Assembly (NCBI GenBank): GCA_018398815.1
Contig: CM031612.1
Location: 265,389-278,218, forward strand
Length of the DNA stretch: 12,830 bases
Source: Conus ventricosus
Taxonomy: Eukaryota > Mollusca > Gastropoda > Neogastropoda > Conidae
Direction: 5' to 3'
Positions within the stretch are counted from its first letter, which is position 1; each line of letters starts with the position of its first letter. Positions 1 through 7,104 of the stretch are shown here, one piece after another. The position numbers and the translations under genes were made by a program. Below the pieces are notes generated by a model, which searched no databases, was not told the origin of the DNA, and saw only the letters and a list, made by a program, of their open reading frames with translations.

Positions 1-661
1 CTCACTGAACAGGGCTACCAGTAAATGACAACAGACCCCCGAGATAGACCTGACATCTGTCTAATACCTCACTGAACAGGGCTACCGTAAATGACCAACA
101 GAGCCCCGAAGATAGACCTGACATCTGTCTAATACCTCACTGAACAGGGCTCCCAGTAAATGACCAACAGAGCCCCGAAGATAGACCTGACATCTGTCTA
201 ATACCTCACTGAACAGGGCTACCAGTAAATGACCAACAGAGCCCCGAAGATTAGACCTGACATCTGTCTAATACCTCACTGAACAGGACTACCAGTAAAT
301 GACCAACAGAGCCCCGAAGATAGACCTGACATCTGTCTAATACCTCACTGAACAGGGCTCCTAGTGAATGACCAACAGAGCCCGAAGAAAGACCTGACAT
401 CTGTCTAATACCTCACTGAACAGGGCTCCTAGTGAATGACCAACAGACCCCCGAAGATAGACCTGACATCTGTCTAATACCTCACTGAACAGGGCTACCA
501 GTAAATGACCAACAGACCCCCGAAGATAGACCTGACATCTGTCTAATACCTCACTGAACAGGGCTACCAGTAATGACCAACAGACCCCCGAAGATAGACC
601 TGACATCTGTCTAATACCTCACTGAACAGGGCTACCAGTAAATGACCAACAGAGCCCCGAA
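1..661. repeat. 69-bp tandem (minisatellite/satellite) array, 10 copies
   Basis: Ten head-to-tail copies begin with CTCACTGAACAGGGCT at 1, 68, 136, 205, 275, 344, 412, 481, 550 and 618, so the period is 67-70 bp. The array begins before the window and its last copy breaks off near 661. Copies differ mainly at two sites: CTACCAGTAAATG versus CTCCTAGTGAATG (copies 6-7), and AGAGCCCC versus AGACCCCC (copies 1 and 7-9). Neighbouring copies share variants, as local gene conversion or unequal exchange would produce. Each unit contains an inverted pair AGAC...GTCT; in copy 4 an extra T lengthens it to ATTAGAC/GTCTAAT. Because 69 is divisible by 3, the minus strand has a long open frame of a repeated 23-residue unit, which I treat as a by-product. 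Confidence 0.95.
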
Positions 662-1045
662 GAAAAATTTAGCAGTAGCGGAAAGAAACGAGGATTTTTG
701 TTTGTTTTTTGTTTTTTGTGGCATCAGTTATCGGAGCAATGGAGCGCCTAAGGCGGTGGGTTTTTTTTTTCTTTCTTTTTTCTTTTCTTTTTTTTTTCGT
801 TTTTTTTTTGTTTTGTCCCTATGGCCGAAATCCACCTCTTGACTTTTTGGCGCTCACACTGTCCTCTTCATCTGAAAAAAAAAAAACCGGGGAAAAAACA
901 CAAAAAACAATTTCCATTACTAACTCTTTCTTTTTTTTTTCTTTTTTCTTTTTCTTTTTTTTTTAAACCAGTCTCGTACACACCATGCATAGTCTGTCTG
1001 TTCTCTTACAAATGGACATACTCTGGCTGATTTTTTTTTTTTTTC
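662..1045. repeat. T-rich low-complexity DNA
   Basis: Non-coding stretch dominated by T and TTTC runs (762-810, 928-964, 1031-1044) with one A-rich run at 877-905. No gene or structured repeat is visible. Confidence 0.75.
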
Positions 1046-1049
1046 TGTC

Positions 1050-1260
1050 CCAACCTCTGCGCTACCTCAGAGGCAGTGCACCCACGCCGCTCATTCCGAC
1101 ACCCCGTCCACAGCCATACCCCGGCTGGCCCCGCCGCAGCCCGGCACCAGCAATCCACGGGGAGCAGTCAATAGACCTCACCGGAGAAAGGATTTTCAGC
1201 CAATCAGAAAATAGGTCACATTCGGTGCGCGCCTAGCTGCAGGCAGAATAGAAGGGGGGC
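1050..1260. promoter_or_regulatory. GC-rich patch with CCAAT box, possible promoter
   Basis: After the T tracts, composition turns GC-rich with several CpGs. AGCCAATCAGA near 1199-1209 is a good match to the NF-Y CCAAT box. On the minus strand a short frame starts with an ATG about 90 bases further on but closes after ten codons at a TAG. No convincing exon follows on either strand. The sequence shows only the composition and the motif; promoter function is a guess. Confidence 0.25.
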
Positions 1261-1296
1261 CACAAGCTAAACCTGTCTGTCTGTTAGAGTATTCAT

Positions 1297-1432
<136 letters not shown>

Positions 1433-1439
1433 CTCGGGG

Positions 1440-1643
1440 GGTGAGCTGTCGTCATTCAAGAGAGAAAGACACGTTTTTTTGAGCTCCGCAATTAATTAAC
1501 GTTTTCGTTGATTTACTCCCCTGTTGATCAGTGAAGACCTTGACAGTCAGTGGCTGTGACATCATGCCATCGGCAGCTCAAGATTTCAGGGTACGATGTG
1601 GCGGATTTATCCCGTGTTTATCAACTTTATGGCAAAGAGAGCC
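1440..1643 (+). mobile_element. Probable 5' part of the LINE, separated by the TIR insertion
   Basis: This segment sits between the CT repeat and the left end of the TIR element and ends in GAGCC, which reappears directly after the right end of the element. An ATG at 1629 is followed by GCA AAG AGA GCC. If the element and one GAGCC copy are subtracted, this ATG is in frame with the 2A-bearing frame that resumes at 3628. The segment is therefore best explained as the 5' UTR and first codons of the LINE. The outer boundary near 1440 is arbitrary, because I cannot see where the LINE begins. Confidence 0.45.
1639..1643. repeat. Target-site duplication, left copy (GAGCC)
   Basis: GAGCC lies directly before the left TIR and is repeated at 3623-3627 directly after the right TIR. 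One pairing ambiguity exists: the C at 1643 and the G at 3623 are complementary, so the true TIR could be one base longer and the duplication shorter. Confidence 0.6.
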
Positions 1644-1734
1644 AGAGAACAGGAAACCTTCATTCAGACTCACTTGCTTCACCACCGAGTTTTTGGGCGA
1701 AAGCGGCCTAAAAGCCGCCTATTCCTGTTCTCTG
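1643..1734 (+). repeat. Palindromic tip of the TIR, potential Y/T-shaped fold
   Basis: AGAGAACAGGAA at 1644-1655 is perfectly complementary to TTCCTGTTCTCT at 1722-1733, and 1643/1734 add another C-G pair. Inside lies a second hairpin, GCGGC (1703-1707) with GCCGC (1714-1718), and a weaker ACTC...GAGT pair (1668-1690). The tip could therefore fold into a three-way junction. The right TIR keeps the outer stem, but its inner GC stem is disturbed by two or more substitutions. Confidence 0.65.
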
Positions 1735-1821
1735 ACAAGTAACCAAAAAATAACGACCCTACAAACAAACATACTGTGCAGGGTTATCCGTTTTCAATAC
1801 TAATTTACTAAGGTTTTTAGA
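1644..1821 (+). repeat. Left terminal inverted repeat
   Basis: It aligns to the reverse complement of 3444-3622 over its whole length. I see one indel (AAA versus AAAA, about 10 bases from the tip), a cluster of substitutions near 1704-1707, and single substitutions near 1796, 1812 and 1818. Similarity stops at about 1822, just before the gap. The minus strand of 1760-1821 repeats the last codons of the ATPase gene and its stop codon. Confidence 0.9.
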
Positions 1822-1830
1822 GGTGGGGGA

Positions 1831-2830
1831 NNNNNNNNNNNNNNNNNNNNNNNNNNNNNNNNNNNNNNNNNNNNNNNNNNNNNNNNNNNNNNNNNNNNNN
1901 NNNNNNNNNNNNNNNNNNNNNNNNNNNNNNNNNNNNNNNNNNNNNNNNNNNNNNNNNNNNNNNNNNNNNNNNNNNNNNNNNNNNNNNNNNNNNNNNNNNN
2001 NNNNNNNNNNNNNNNNNNNNNNNNNNNNNNNNNNNNNNNNNNNNNNNNNNNNNNNNNNNNNNNNNNNNNNNNNNNNNNNNNNNNNNNNNNNNNNNNNNNN
2101 NNNNNNNNNNNNNNNNNNNNNNNNNNNNNNNNNNNNNNNNNNNNNNNNNNNNNNNNNNNNNNNNNNNNNNNNNNNNNNNNNNNNNNNNNNNNNNNNNNNN
2201 NNNNNNNNNNNNNNNNNNNNNNNNNNNNNNNNNNNNNNNNNNNNNNNNNNNNNNNNNNNNNNNNNNNNNNNNNNNNNNNNNNNNNNNNNNNNNNNNNNNN
2301 NNNNNNNNNNNNNNNNNNNNNNNNNNNNNNNNNNNNNNNNNNNNNNNNNNNNNNNNNNNNNNNNNNNNNNNNNNNNNNNNNNNNNNNNNNNNNNNNNNNN
2401 NNNNNNNNNNNNNNNNNNNNNNNNNNNNNNNNNNNNNNNNNNNNNNNNNNNNNNNNNNNNNNNNNNNNNNNNNNNNNNNNNNNNNNNNNNNNNNNNNNNN
2501 NNNNNNNNNNNNNNNNNNNNNNNNNNNNNNNNNNNNNNNNNNNNNNNNNNNNNNNNNNNNNNNNNNNNNNNNNNNNNNNNNNNNNNNNNNNNNNNNNNNN
2601 NNNNNNNNNNNNNNNNNNNNNNNNNNNNNNNNNNNNNNNNNNNNNNNNNNNNNNNNNNNNNNNNNNNNNNNNNNNNNNNNNNNNNNNNNNNNNNNNNNNN
2701 NNNNNNNNNNNNNNNNNNNNNNNNNNNNNNNNNNNNNNNNNNNNNNNNNNNNNNNNNNNNNNNNNNNNNNNNNNNNNNNNNNNNNNNNNNNNNNNNNNNN
2801 NNNNNNNNNNNNNNNNNNNNNNNNNNNNNN
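1831..2830. other. Assembly gap of exactly 1000 N
   Basis: All bases are N. The round length suggests a scaffolding placeholder or estimate. It removes most of the body of the TIR element, so gene content and true length are unknown here. Confidence 0.98.
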
Positions 2831-2881
2831 GACTTAATGACGGTTTTACAGAAATATAAAAAAATAACTGGATTAGATTAA
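2831..2881 (+). CDS. C-terminal end of an unidentified gene of the TIR element
   Basis: The first 51 bases after the gap are open in one frame and end at TAA. They encode the 16-residue tail DLMTVLQKYKKITGLD. The stop lies 16 bases before the ATG of the ATPase on the same strand, which fits the compact, co-directional gene order of virus-like elements. The remainder of the gene is hidden by the gap and the tail is too short to name a family. A chance open stretch is possible, since 16 codons is weak evidence, but the position right before another ATG-started gene supports it. Confidence 0.35.
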   Translation, partial: DLMTVLQKYKKITGLD

Positions 2882-2897
2882 ATTCTTCTATAAAACC

Positions 2898-3506
2898 ATG
2901 GAGCAGTTAAACTTTATGACAAAAACTCCTCATTGCTCATTAATTTGTGGGCAGACTGGTTGTGGAAAAACAATATTTGTCCTCGACCTATTACAAACAG
3001 TTTATCGTTATAATTTTAATCATATTGTGGTTTTCTGTCCAACACTTAAATGGAACAAAGCATATCATAATAGAAGGTTTATATGGACTGATGATAACAT
3101 ATTTTTAGTTAATCCTAGCAATAAACTGAGTGAGTGTCTAGAACAGTTTTATAGACTGTTTGAAGGAACGCAGACACTATTATTATAGATGACTGTTCGG
3201 CAGAAAGAGACATAGTTAAAAAGAGAAACACTTTGTCGAAACTAGCTTTCAGTGGAAGACATGCTGGAATAAGTGTGTGGATTTTATGTCAAAAATAACT
3301 CGGTTTTAAAAGACTTTAGAGAACAGTTAAAGACTGTAGTTCTATTTCACATGAAAGACAGAGACTCATTTGAAGAATGTTTGCGCGAAAATGATGTTAT
3401 TGAAAACGATCAGGAAAAACACAGGATTAAGCAAAAACTGAAATCTGAAAACTTTAGTAAATTAGTATTAAAAACGGATAACCCTGCACAGTATGTTTGT
3501 TTGTAG
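2898..3506 (+). pseudogene. A32/FtsK-HerA-like packaging ATPase, frameshifted
   Basis: This gene resembles the P-loop ATPases that pump DNA into capsids in Polintons, adintoviruses and nucleocytoplasmic large DNA viruses. The first open segment (2898-3188) starts at an ATG and has the Walker A motif GQTGCGKT at residues 18-25, then a hydrophobic strand with VVFCPT and a W-rich stretch common in A32-type proteins. The Walker B acidic pair (IIDD) is encoded from 3182 in another frame, and a SGRHAG motif follows. The original frame resumes by about 3290 and runs to a TAG at 3504-3506. Two compensating single-base-type shifts, near 3180 and 3295, thus break it; they may be decay or assembly error. 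About 200 residues in all, slightly short for the family. The last ~20 codons lie inside the right TIR. Family assignment is from motifs, without any search. Confidence 0.7.
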
Positions 3507-3622
3507 GGTCGTTATTTTTTGGTTACTTGTCAGAGAACAGGAATAGGCGGCTTTTAGGGCACTTTCGCCCAAAAACTCGGTGGTGAAGCAAGTGAGTCTG
3601 AATGAAGGTTTTCCTGTTCTCT
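3444..3622 (-). repeat. Right terminal inverted repeat
   Basis: Reverse complement of 1644-1821, ending ...CCTGTTCTCT at 3622 and followed by GAGCC. It contains the 3' end and stop codon of the ATPase gene (to 3506). The remaining ~115 bases to the tip are non-coding and palindromic. Confidence 0.9.
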
Positions 3623-3627
3623 GAGCC
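3623..3627. repeat. Target-site duplication, right copy (GAGCC)
   Basis: Matches 1639-1643, and LINE sequence continues directly after it. A 5-bp duplication is one base short of the 6 bp usual for Polintons, so the boundary or the class needs care. Confidence 0.6.
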
Positions 3628-3642
3628 AGATTCAAGTTGGCC

Positions 3643-3801
3643 ATGACAGTTCGTGTGTTAAATGTACACACCCGTGGCGCCGGTGTCATGGTAGGTTTGG
3701 TCCTCACCTGCTTCTTCTTCAGCGACCTCTTACTTCGATGCGGCGATGTCGAGTCAAATCCGGACCCAAGTCCAGCAGCTCCACGAGGCAGTCCCGCCTG
3801 A
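3643..3801 (+). CDS. LINE ORF1 N-terminus with 2A-like ribosome-skipping motif
   Basis: A 52-codon frame starts at an ATG in good context (purine at -3) and ends at TGA 3799-3801. Residues 29-42 read LLLRCGDVESNPDP (3727-3768), an almost exact 2A oligopeptide motif. Such motifs are known at the N-termini of trypanosome, sea urchin and mollusc non-LTR elements, where they make the ribosome release the upstream peptide without stopping. A hydrophobic run (VGLVLTCFFF) precedes it and could act as a signal-like segment. The canonical NPGP has become NPDP: codon 3763-3765 is GAC, one transition from GGC. Loss of that Gly should abolish skipping. After 3801 the frame changes into the ORF1 body. The start could lie further upstream, at 1629, before the TIR insertion. 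Confidence 0.7.
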   Translation: MTVRVLNVHTRGAGVMVGLVLTCFFFSDLLLRCGDVESNPDPSPAAPRGSPA

Positions 3802-4580
3802 CCACTCTGATGGTGTTGTACGCCAGCAAGTACTGACCGTTCTGCGCTTCTGATCCTGACCACGCTACAAGAACTGCAGACAGGACAGGATCTACGCAGG
3901 ATACGCCATCTACGCACCCCATGGAGCCCACTCTGAAGGACTTGATGACAATGATGAGTGATGTGAAATGTAAGTGTGAGCAGATGAGTGGAGATATGAG
4001 AGAGGTGAAAGGAGTGTGTGATAGTATTAAAGGAGAAATTATGTCACTCAAAAATGAAATATCTGACTTAAAACAGGAAAATGAAAATTTGAAATGTGAG
4101 AATAAGAGACTTAATGAGAAAATTGAAACTTTGGACAGGAAGGTGGACGATCTCGGGGGCCGTTCCAAACGGAACAACATAATTATACATGGTGTTCCAC
4201 GTAGAGAACGAGAGACCTGGCAGGACAGTGAGGATGCTCTGAGGGAAATGTTGACTGATAAACTGGAACTCTCTGGGGATGTTGAATTTGATCGGGTACA
4301 CCGTTTGAGTTCCAGGGCCGATTCTCCCATTATTGCATGCTGTACCTTTTACAAAGACAAAGTGAGGATCCTGCGTGCAAAACTGAATTAAAGGGTACCC
4401 AGCTTTTCATTGGAGAAGACTTTTCCTTCAGAGTGAGAGAAATAAGGAGAAAATTATCGCCTCACTTAAAGTCAGGCCCGAACCCAAAACAAGAAGGTTG
4501 CAATGATATATGACCACCTTGTCATTGAAGGAGTAAAATATGGTCTAGATGACAGCGAAAATCTGGTCCCACTTCAATAA
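3802..4580 (+). pseudogene. LINE ORF1 (coiled-coil, RRM-like RNA-binding protein), broken
   Basis: ORF1 proteins coat LINE RNA and act as nucleic-acid chaperones in the ribonucleoprotein. The main open piece is 3921-4391 (156 codons). Its residues ~20-75 form a heptad-like coiled coil rich in Glu, Lys, Leu and Asn. A segment follows with RSKRNNIIIHGVP, the start of the L1-type (Transposase_22-like) RRM core. After a TAA at 4389-4391 the same protein continues in another frame (GEDFSFRVREIRRKL), shifts once more near 4495, and ends at TAA 4578-4580. Upstream, the same frame is open back to a TGA at 3834-3836; with one more shift it joins the 2A leader. At least three shifts and one stop make it inactive. 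Whether the natural start is the leader or the ATG at 3921 (context cccATGG) is uncertain. Confidence 0.75.
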
Positions 4581-4630
4581 TGGTCCGGCCGGCCCTGTGG
4601 TTTAAGTTTATCTTATTCCAAACGTTTAAG

Positions 4631-5545
4631 TGGTAACAAAAATAAAAGGACCACCGCACGCTGTCAGGGCAGAAAACACACGAGCGCAAAGATTCAGTGG
4701 GTCAGCGAACCGTGGTGAGTTGAAACCGGCGTGCGACACGCTCGTGCAGGACAGGCATGGCTCGAACGTTAGACAGCCTGCGCACTTGGATGCTCTCTCA
4801 GATGTCAATGTGTCAAATGAACATGGCATGCGGAATGTGTCGATTGATTGTGTTCCTTGTGTTGTAAATGATGATGATGATGATGATAATAATGACGAGA
4901 ATACTAAAAGAAAGACCACTTCATATGATGATACTGTAAATAACTGTTCTATTTATGTGATGTCCCCAAACACACTGCTCCTTGTAATATTGTTCATGTT
5001 GCAACACGTTGAGGGCTGCCAGTGATAATGACAGTGTGGTTAAAAACTGCACTGTAAGTGATTGCGATAGTACGTCAGTAAATGTAACTGTCAAGGATGG
5101 TAAGTGTGTGAATGACAATGGGGGCTGTGTAAATGTAACAGACGAACATGATCATGAGATCGGTGATTACATTGATGGGAATGAAACGATTTGTAAGGAT
5201 GACTGCATGAATGGGGAACAAATGGAAATAAAAGCTGACTGTGTGGTTGATAATTGTGCCTATGAAAATGAACATGAAAATAGTGGATCACAAACACGTA
5301 GTCAAGAAAGCTATTTTGGCGAGGATAGTAGAAGTCGTAAGTCTGTGATTGTGGGGAATGTAAATCAGTTTAAAAACAAACGTAAACGCGAGGGTTTTTT
5401 TGTGAAAATAATAGTGAGAAATCAAATGAAACTGATGACATTCACTATGATTATGTGCGAATGGATGATCAAAGGTATGTGAGTGATAAGGATGGAGATA
5501 GCTTTTTGAGTGAAAACTCTGGAAATCTAGACAATCTTGTGAATA
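4631..5545 (+). pseudogene. LINE ORF2 N-terminal region, Asn/Asp-rich
   Basis: Between ORF1 and the endonuclease, three overlapping open pieces in different frames (4630-5025, 5009-5482, 5455-5751) cover one continuous protein-like stretch. It is acidic and Asn-rich, with a run of Asp encoded by a (GAT)n stretch at 4868-4886, and a Cys-containing part (5045-5260) without a clear zinc-finger spacing. Frame changes lie near 5005 and in the T7 run at 5394-5400. I recognise no domain. Position suggests the variable N-terminal extension that precedes the endonuclease in many LINE ORF2 proteins. The true start codon is not evident; no good ATG follows the ORF1 stop closely. Confidence 0.55.
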
Positions 5546-5550
5546 CTGTA

Positions 5551-6350
5551 TCCTTTCTACATTGGAATGTGTGTGGTCTTTTGTCGAAAATGAATGATGC
5601 AGATTTTGTTAACTTTGTTACATCCTTTGATTTTGTGTTTTTTAGGGGAAACTTTGTGGAAAATTTTGATGCTGGCATATTCAAAGATCATAAATTGTTC
5701 CTCAAACCTGCGGTAAAACTGGCAACGCAAGGAGATGTTCCGGGGGTATAATAGTCTTAGTTCGTAAATCTCTTCTTTCTTGTGTCCATCCGCTTGTTTG
5801 GGTGATTATAAGTATTGTTTATCATTTATGCTGGAAAAAGATTTTTTTGGACTGAGTAAGAATGTCCTGCTTATATGTACTTATGTTCCCCCAGACAATT
5901 CCCCATATTATTCATTATACGGTTACAGCAGTGGAATAGATATGTTGGAGGAATGTGTCATGGAGAAATCACTGTGTGTCGATGATTTTGATTTATTATT
6001 ATGTGGTGATCTAAATGCAAGGACTTCCAATATTTTCCCTGATATTCTACATGATGGGGAACTCCACATTAACCATGTAAAGGATGTGGACAACAAAATA
6101 CAGAGGTGTTCTGAGGACACTGTATTGAATTCATATGGGAAAAAACTACTTAACATGTGTACTGTATTTGGTTTATATATTTACAATGGTGTATGTATTG
6201 GTGACCTTGAAGGTCGTTACACGTTTATTTCGGACTCGGGAAGTAGTGTTAATGACTACTTTCTATCATCTGGGAACTTGTTTTAATTTCTTGAATGACC
6301 GTGTAACATTAAGAGTTCTTGAAAGAATCGAATCCGATCACTTACCCCTT
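5551..6350 (+). pseudogene. LINE ORF2 AP-type endonuclease domain, degenerate
   Basis: This domain nicks target DNA to prime reverse transcription. Recognisable blocks in order: FLHWNVCGL (N-terminal Asn block, from 5554), GIIVLVRKS (from about 5747), ICTYVPP, LLLCGDLNAR (5996-6022), YTFISDSGSSVNDYF, and SDHLPL (6333-6350) with the catalytic Asp-His. These are the standard motifs of LINE APE endonucleases. At the usual catalytic Glu position of block II the sequence reads FFRGNF, and the Gly codon GGA is one change from GAA. Frame changes fall in the G5 run at 5743-5747, near 5790 and near 6275. The domain is therefore inactive both by frame and by residue. Confidence 0.8.
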
Positions 6351-6985
6351 TTATTATCCATCCAAAGGCAAACAGAAAAAGAATGTATTAACAGAAAACC
6401 AAGCATAGACAGAGCTCAATTTATGACAAAATATTGTTGGAAAGAGATGTATGCGGAACGATTTACTATGTCTATGAGCTCATATCATGTGCAGCAGAAA
6501 CTTGATATGGCAGAAGCTTTTATATATAGAGATGTGAATAAATCCCTTGACATGTTCAATCAGATTGTTAAAGAACAAGCTGTTGATATGAAGAGAAAAG
6601 TCTTGCTAGGTAAAAAGGTCAAAGAGAAGGAATGGTTCGATCAAGAATGTACACGGGCAAGACGTGGAGTACGAAGACTGCTGAGAAGGTTTAGAATAAC
6701 ATTGGATATTAATATTAGAAGCCAGCTTTGCATTGCAAGACGTCAGTATAAGAACCTAAATATAAGAAAACAGAAAGATCATAACGAATCGTTAGTAAAT
6801 GAATTGGCAAACTCTGTAAAAAGTCAAAAGAACTTCTGGGATACAATGCACAAGACCTCGAAAAGAAAATCCCAGCCTTTAAATGATATATGTATGAATG
6901 AATGGTATGATCATTTTAAAAGTGTTTTGGAAAAAGACGAAGAAGAGATAATTGATATCACCCACGTTGAAGACAATAAAGACTA
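6351..6985 (+). pseudogene. LINE ORF2 linker between endonuclease and reverse transcriptase
   Basis: One open frame (part of 6135-7028) covers this basic, helical-looking linker, with WFDQECTRARR, a form of the common W.D.EC...R motif found in this position in many LINEs, followed by Lys/Arg-rich helices and FWDTMH. It ends inside the MITE-like insert, where the reading frame hits a stop. No catalytic role is expected. Confidence 0.75.
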
Positions 6986-7104
6986 CCCTGACAGCAAGGG
7001 TACTAGGGTCCACCTAGGTTCTAGCTAGCTCCAGCCTGGACAAGCTGAATCTAGCCAGAACCTAGGTGGGCCCTAGGTGGGTCCTAAGACCCTTGCTGTC
7101 TGGG
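6986..7104. mobile_element. 119-bp palindromic MITE-like insertion in ORF2
   Basis: The ends CCCTGACAGCAAGGG and CCCTTGCTGTCTGGG are inverted repeats with one mismatch. Inner arms continue the palindrome: CACCTAGGTTCTAGCTAG pairs imperfectly with CTAGCCAGAACCTAGGTG, leaving a loop of about 20 bases. The right arm holds CCTAGGTGGG twice in tandem. The segment interrupts ORF2 exactly between the linker and the first reverse-transcriptase block (NELDRPISRAEVLLAIRKLK), and its length (119) shifts the frame. No clear target duplication is visible and there is no coding potential. It may be a foldback or MITE of an unidentified transposase family. Confidence 0.7.

Larger units (their letters stand above)
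1644..3622 (+). mobile_element. Virus-like DNA transposon with long TIRs and packaging-type ATPase (Polinton/adintovirus-like?)
   Basis: The element is bounded by near-identical inverted repeats of ~179 bp and flanked by GAGCC. Between them are left-end DNA, a 1000-N gap, the last codons of one gene, and a broken A32-like ATPase 16 bases later on the same strand. Tight packing, long TIRs and an FtsK/HerA-type packaging ATPase are typical of Polinton/Maverick elements, adintoviruses and related endogenous DNA viruses. No integrase, DNA polymerase, protease or capsid gene is visible, so the class is not settled. The ends begin AGAGAACAGG. The 1979-bp apparent size is unreliable because the gap may be a placeholder. 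A short non-autonomous derivative is also possible. Confidence 0.7.

Noticed and set aside
361..606. Minus-strand 81-codon frame with repeated 23-residue units
   Set aside because: It exists only because the tandem period is divisible by three; there is no start context or non-repeat part.
1..661. CRISPR array
   Set aside because: Units are directly adjacent and near-identical over the full period, without unique spacers, in a eukaryotic context.
1502..1515. TTTTCGTTGATTTA also at 12244-12257
   Set aside because: A 14-bp match is within chance for this window and the flanks do not agree.
1823..2881. 352-codon frame across the gap
   Set aside because: It is almost all N; only the 16 residues after the gap are real sequence.
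3468..4330. Minus-strand frames opposite the 2A leader and ORF1
   Set aside because: Shadows of the plus-strand LINE coding region; the plus strand has the recognisable motifs.
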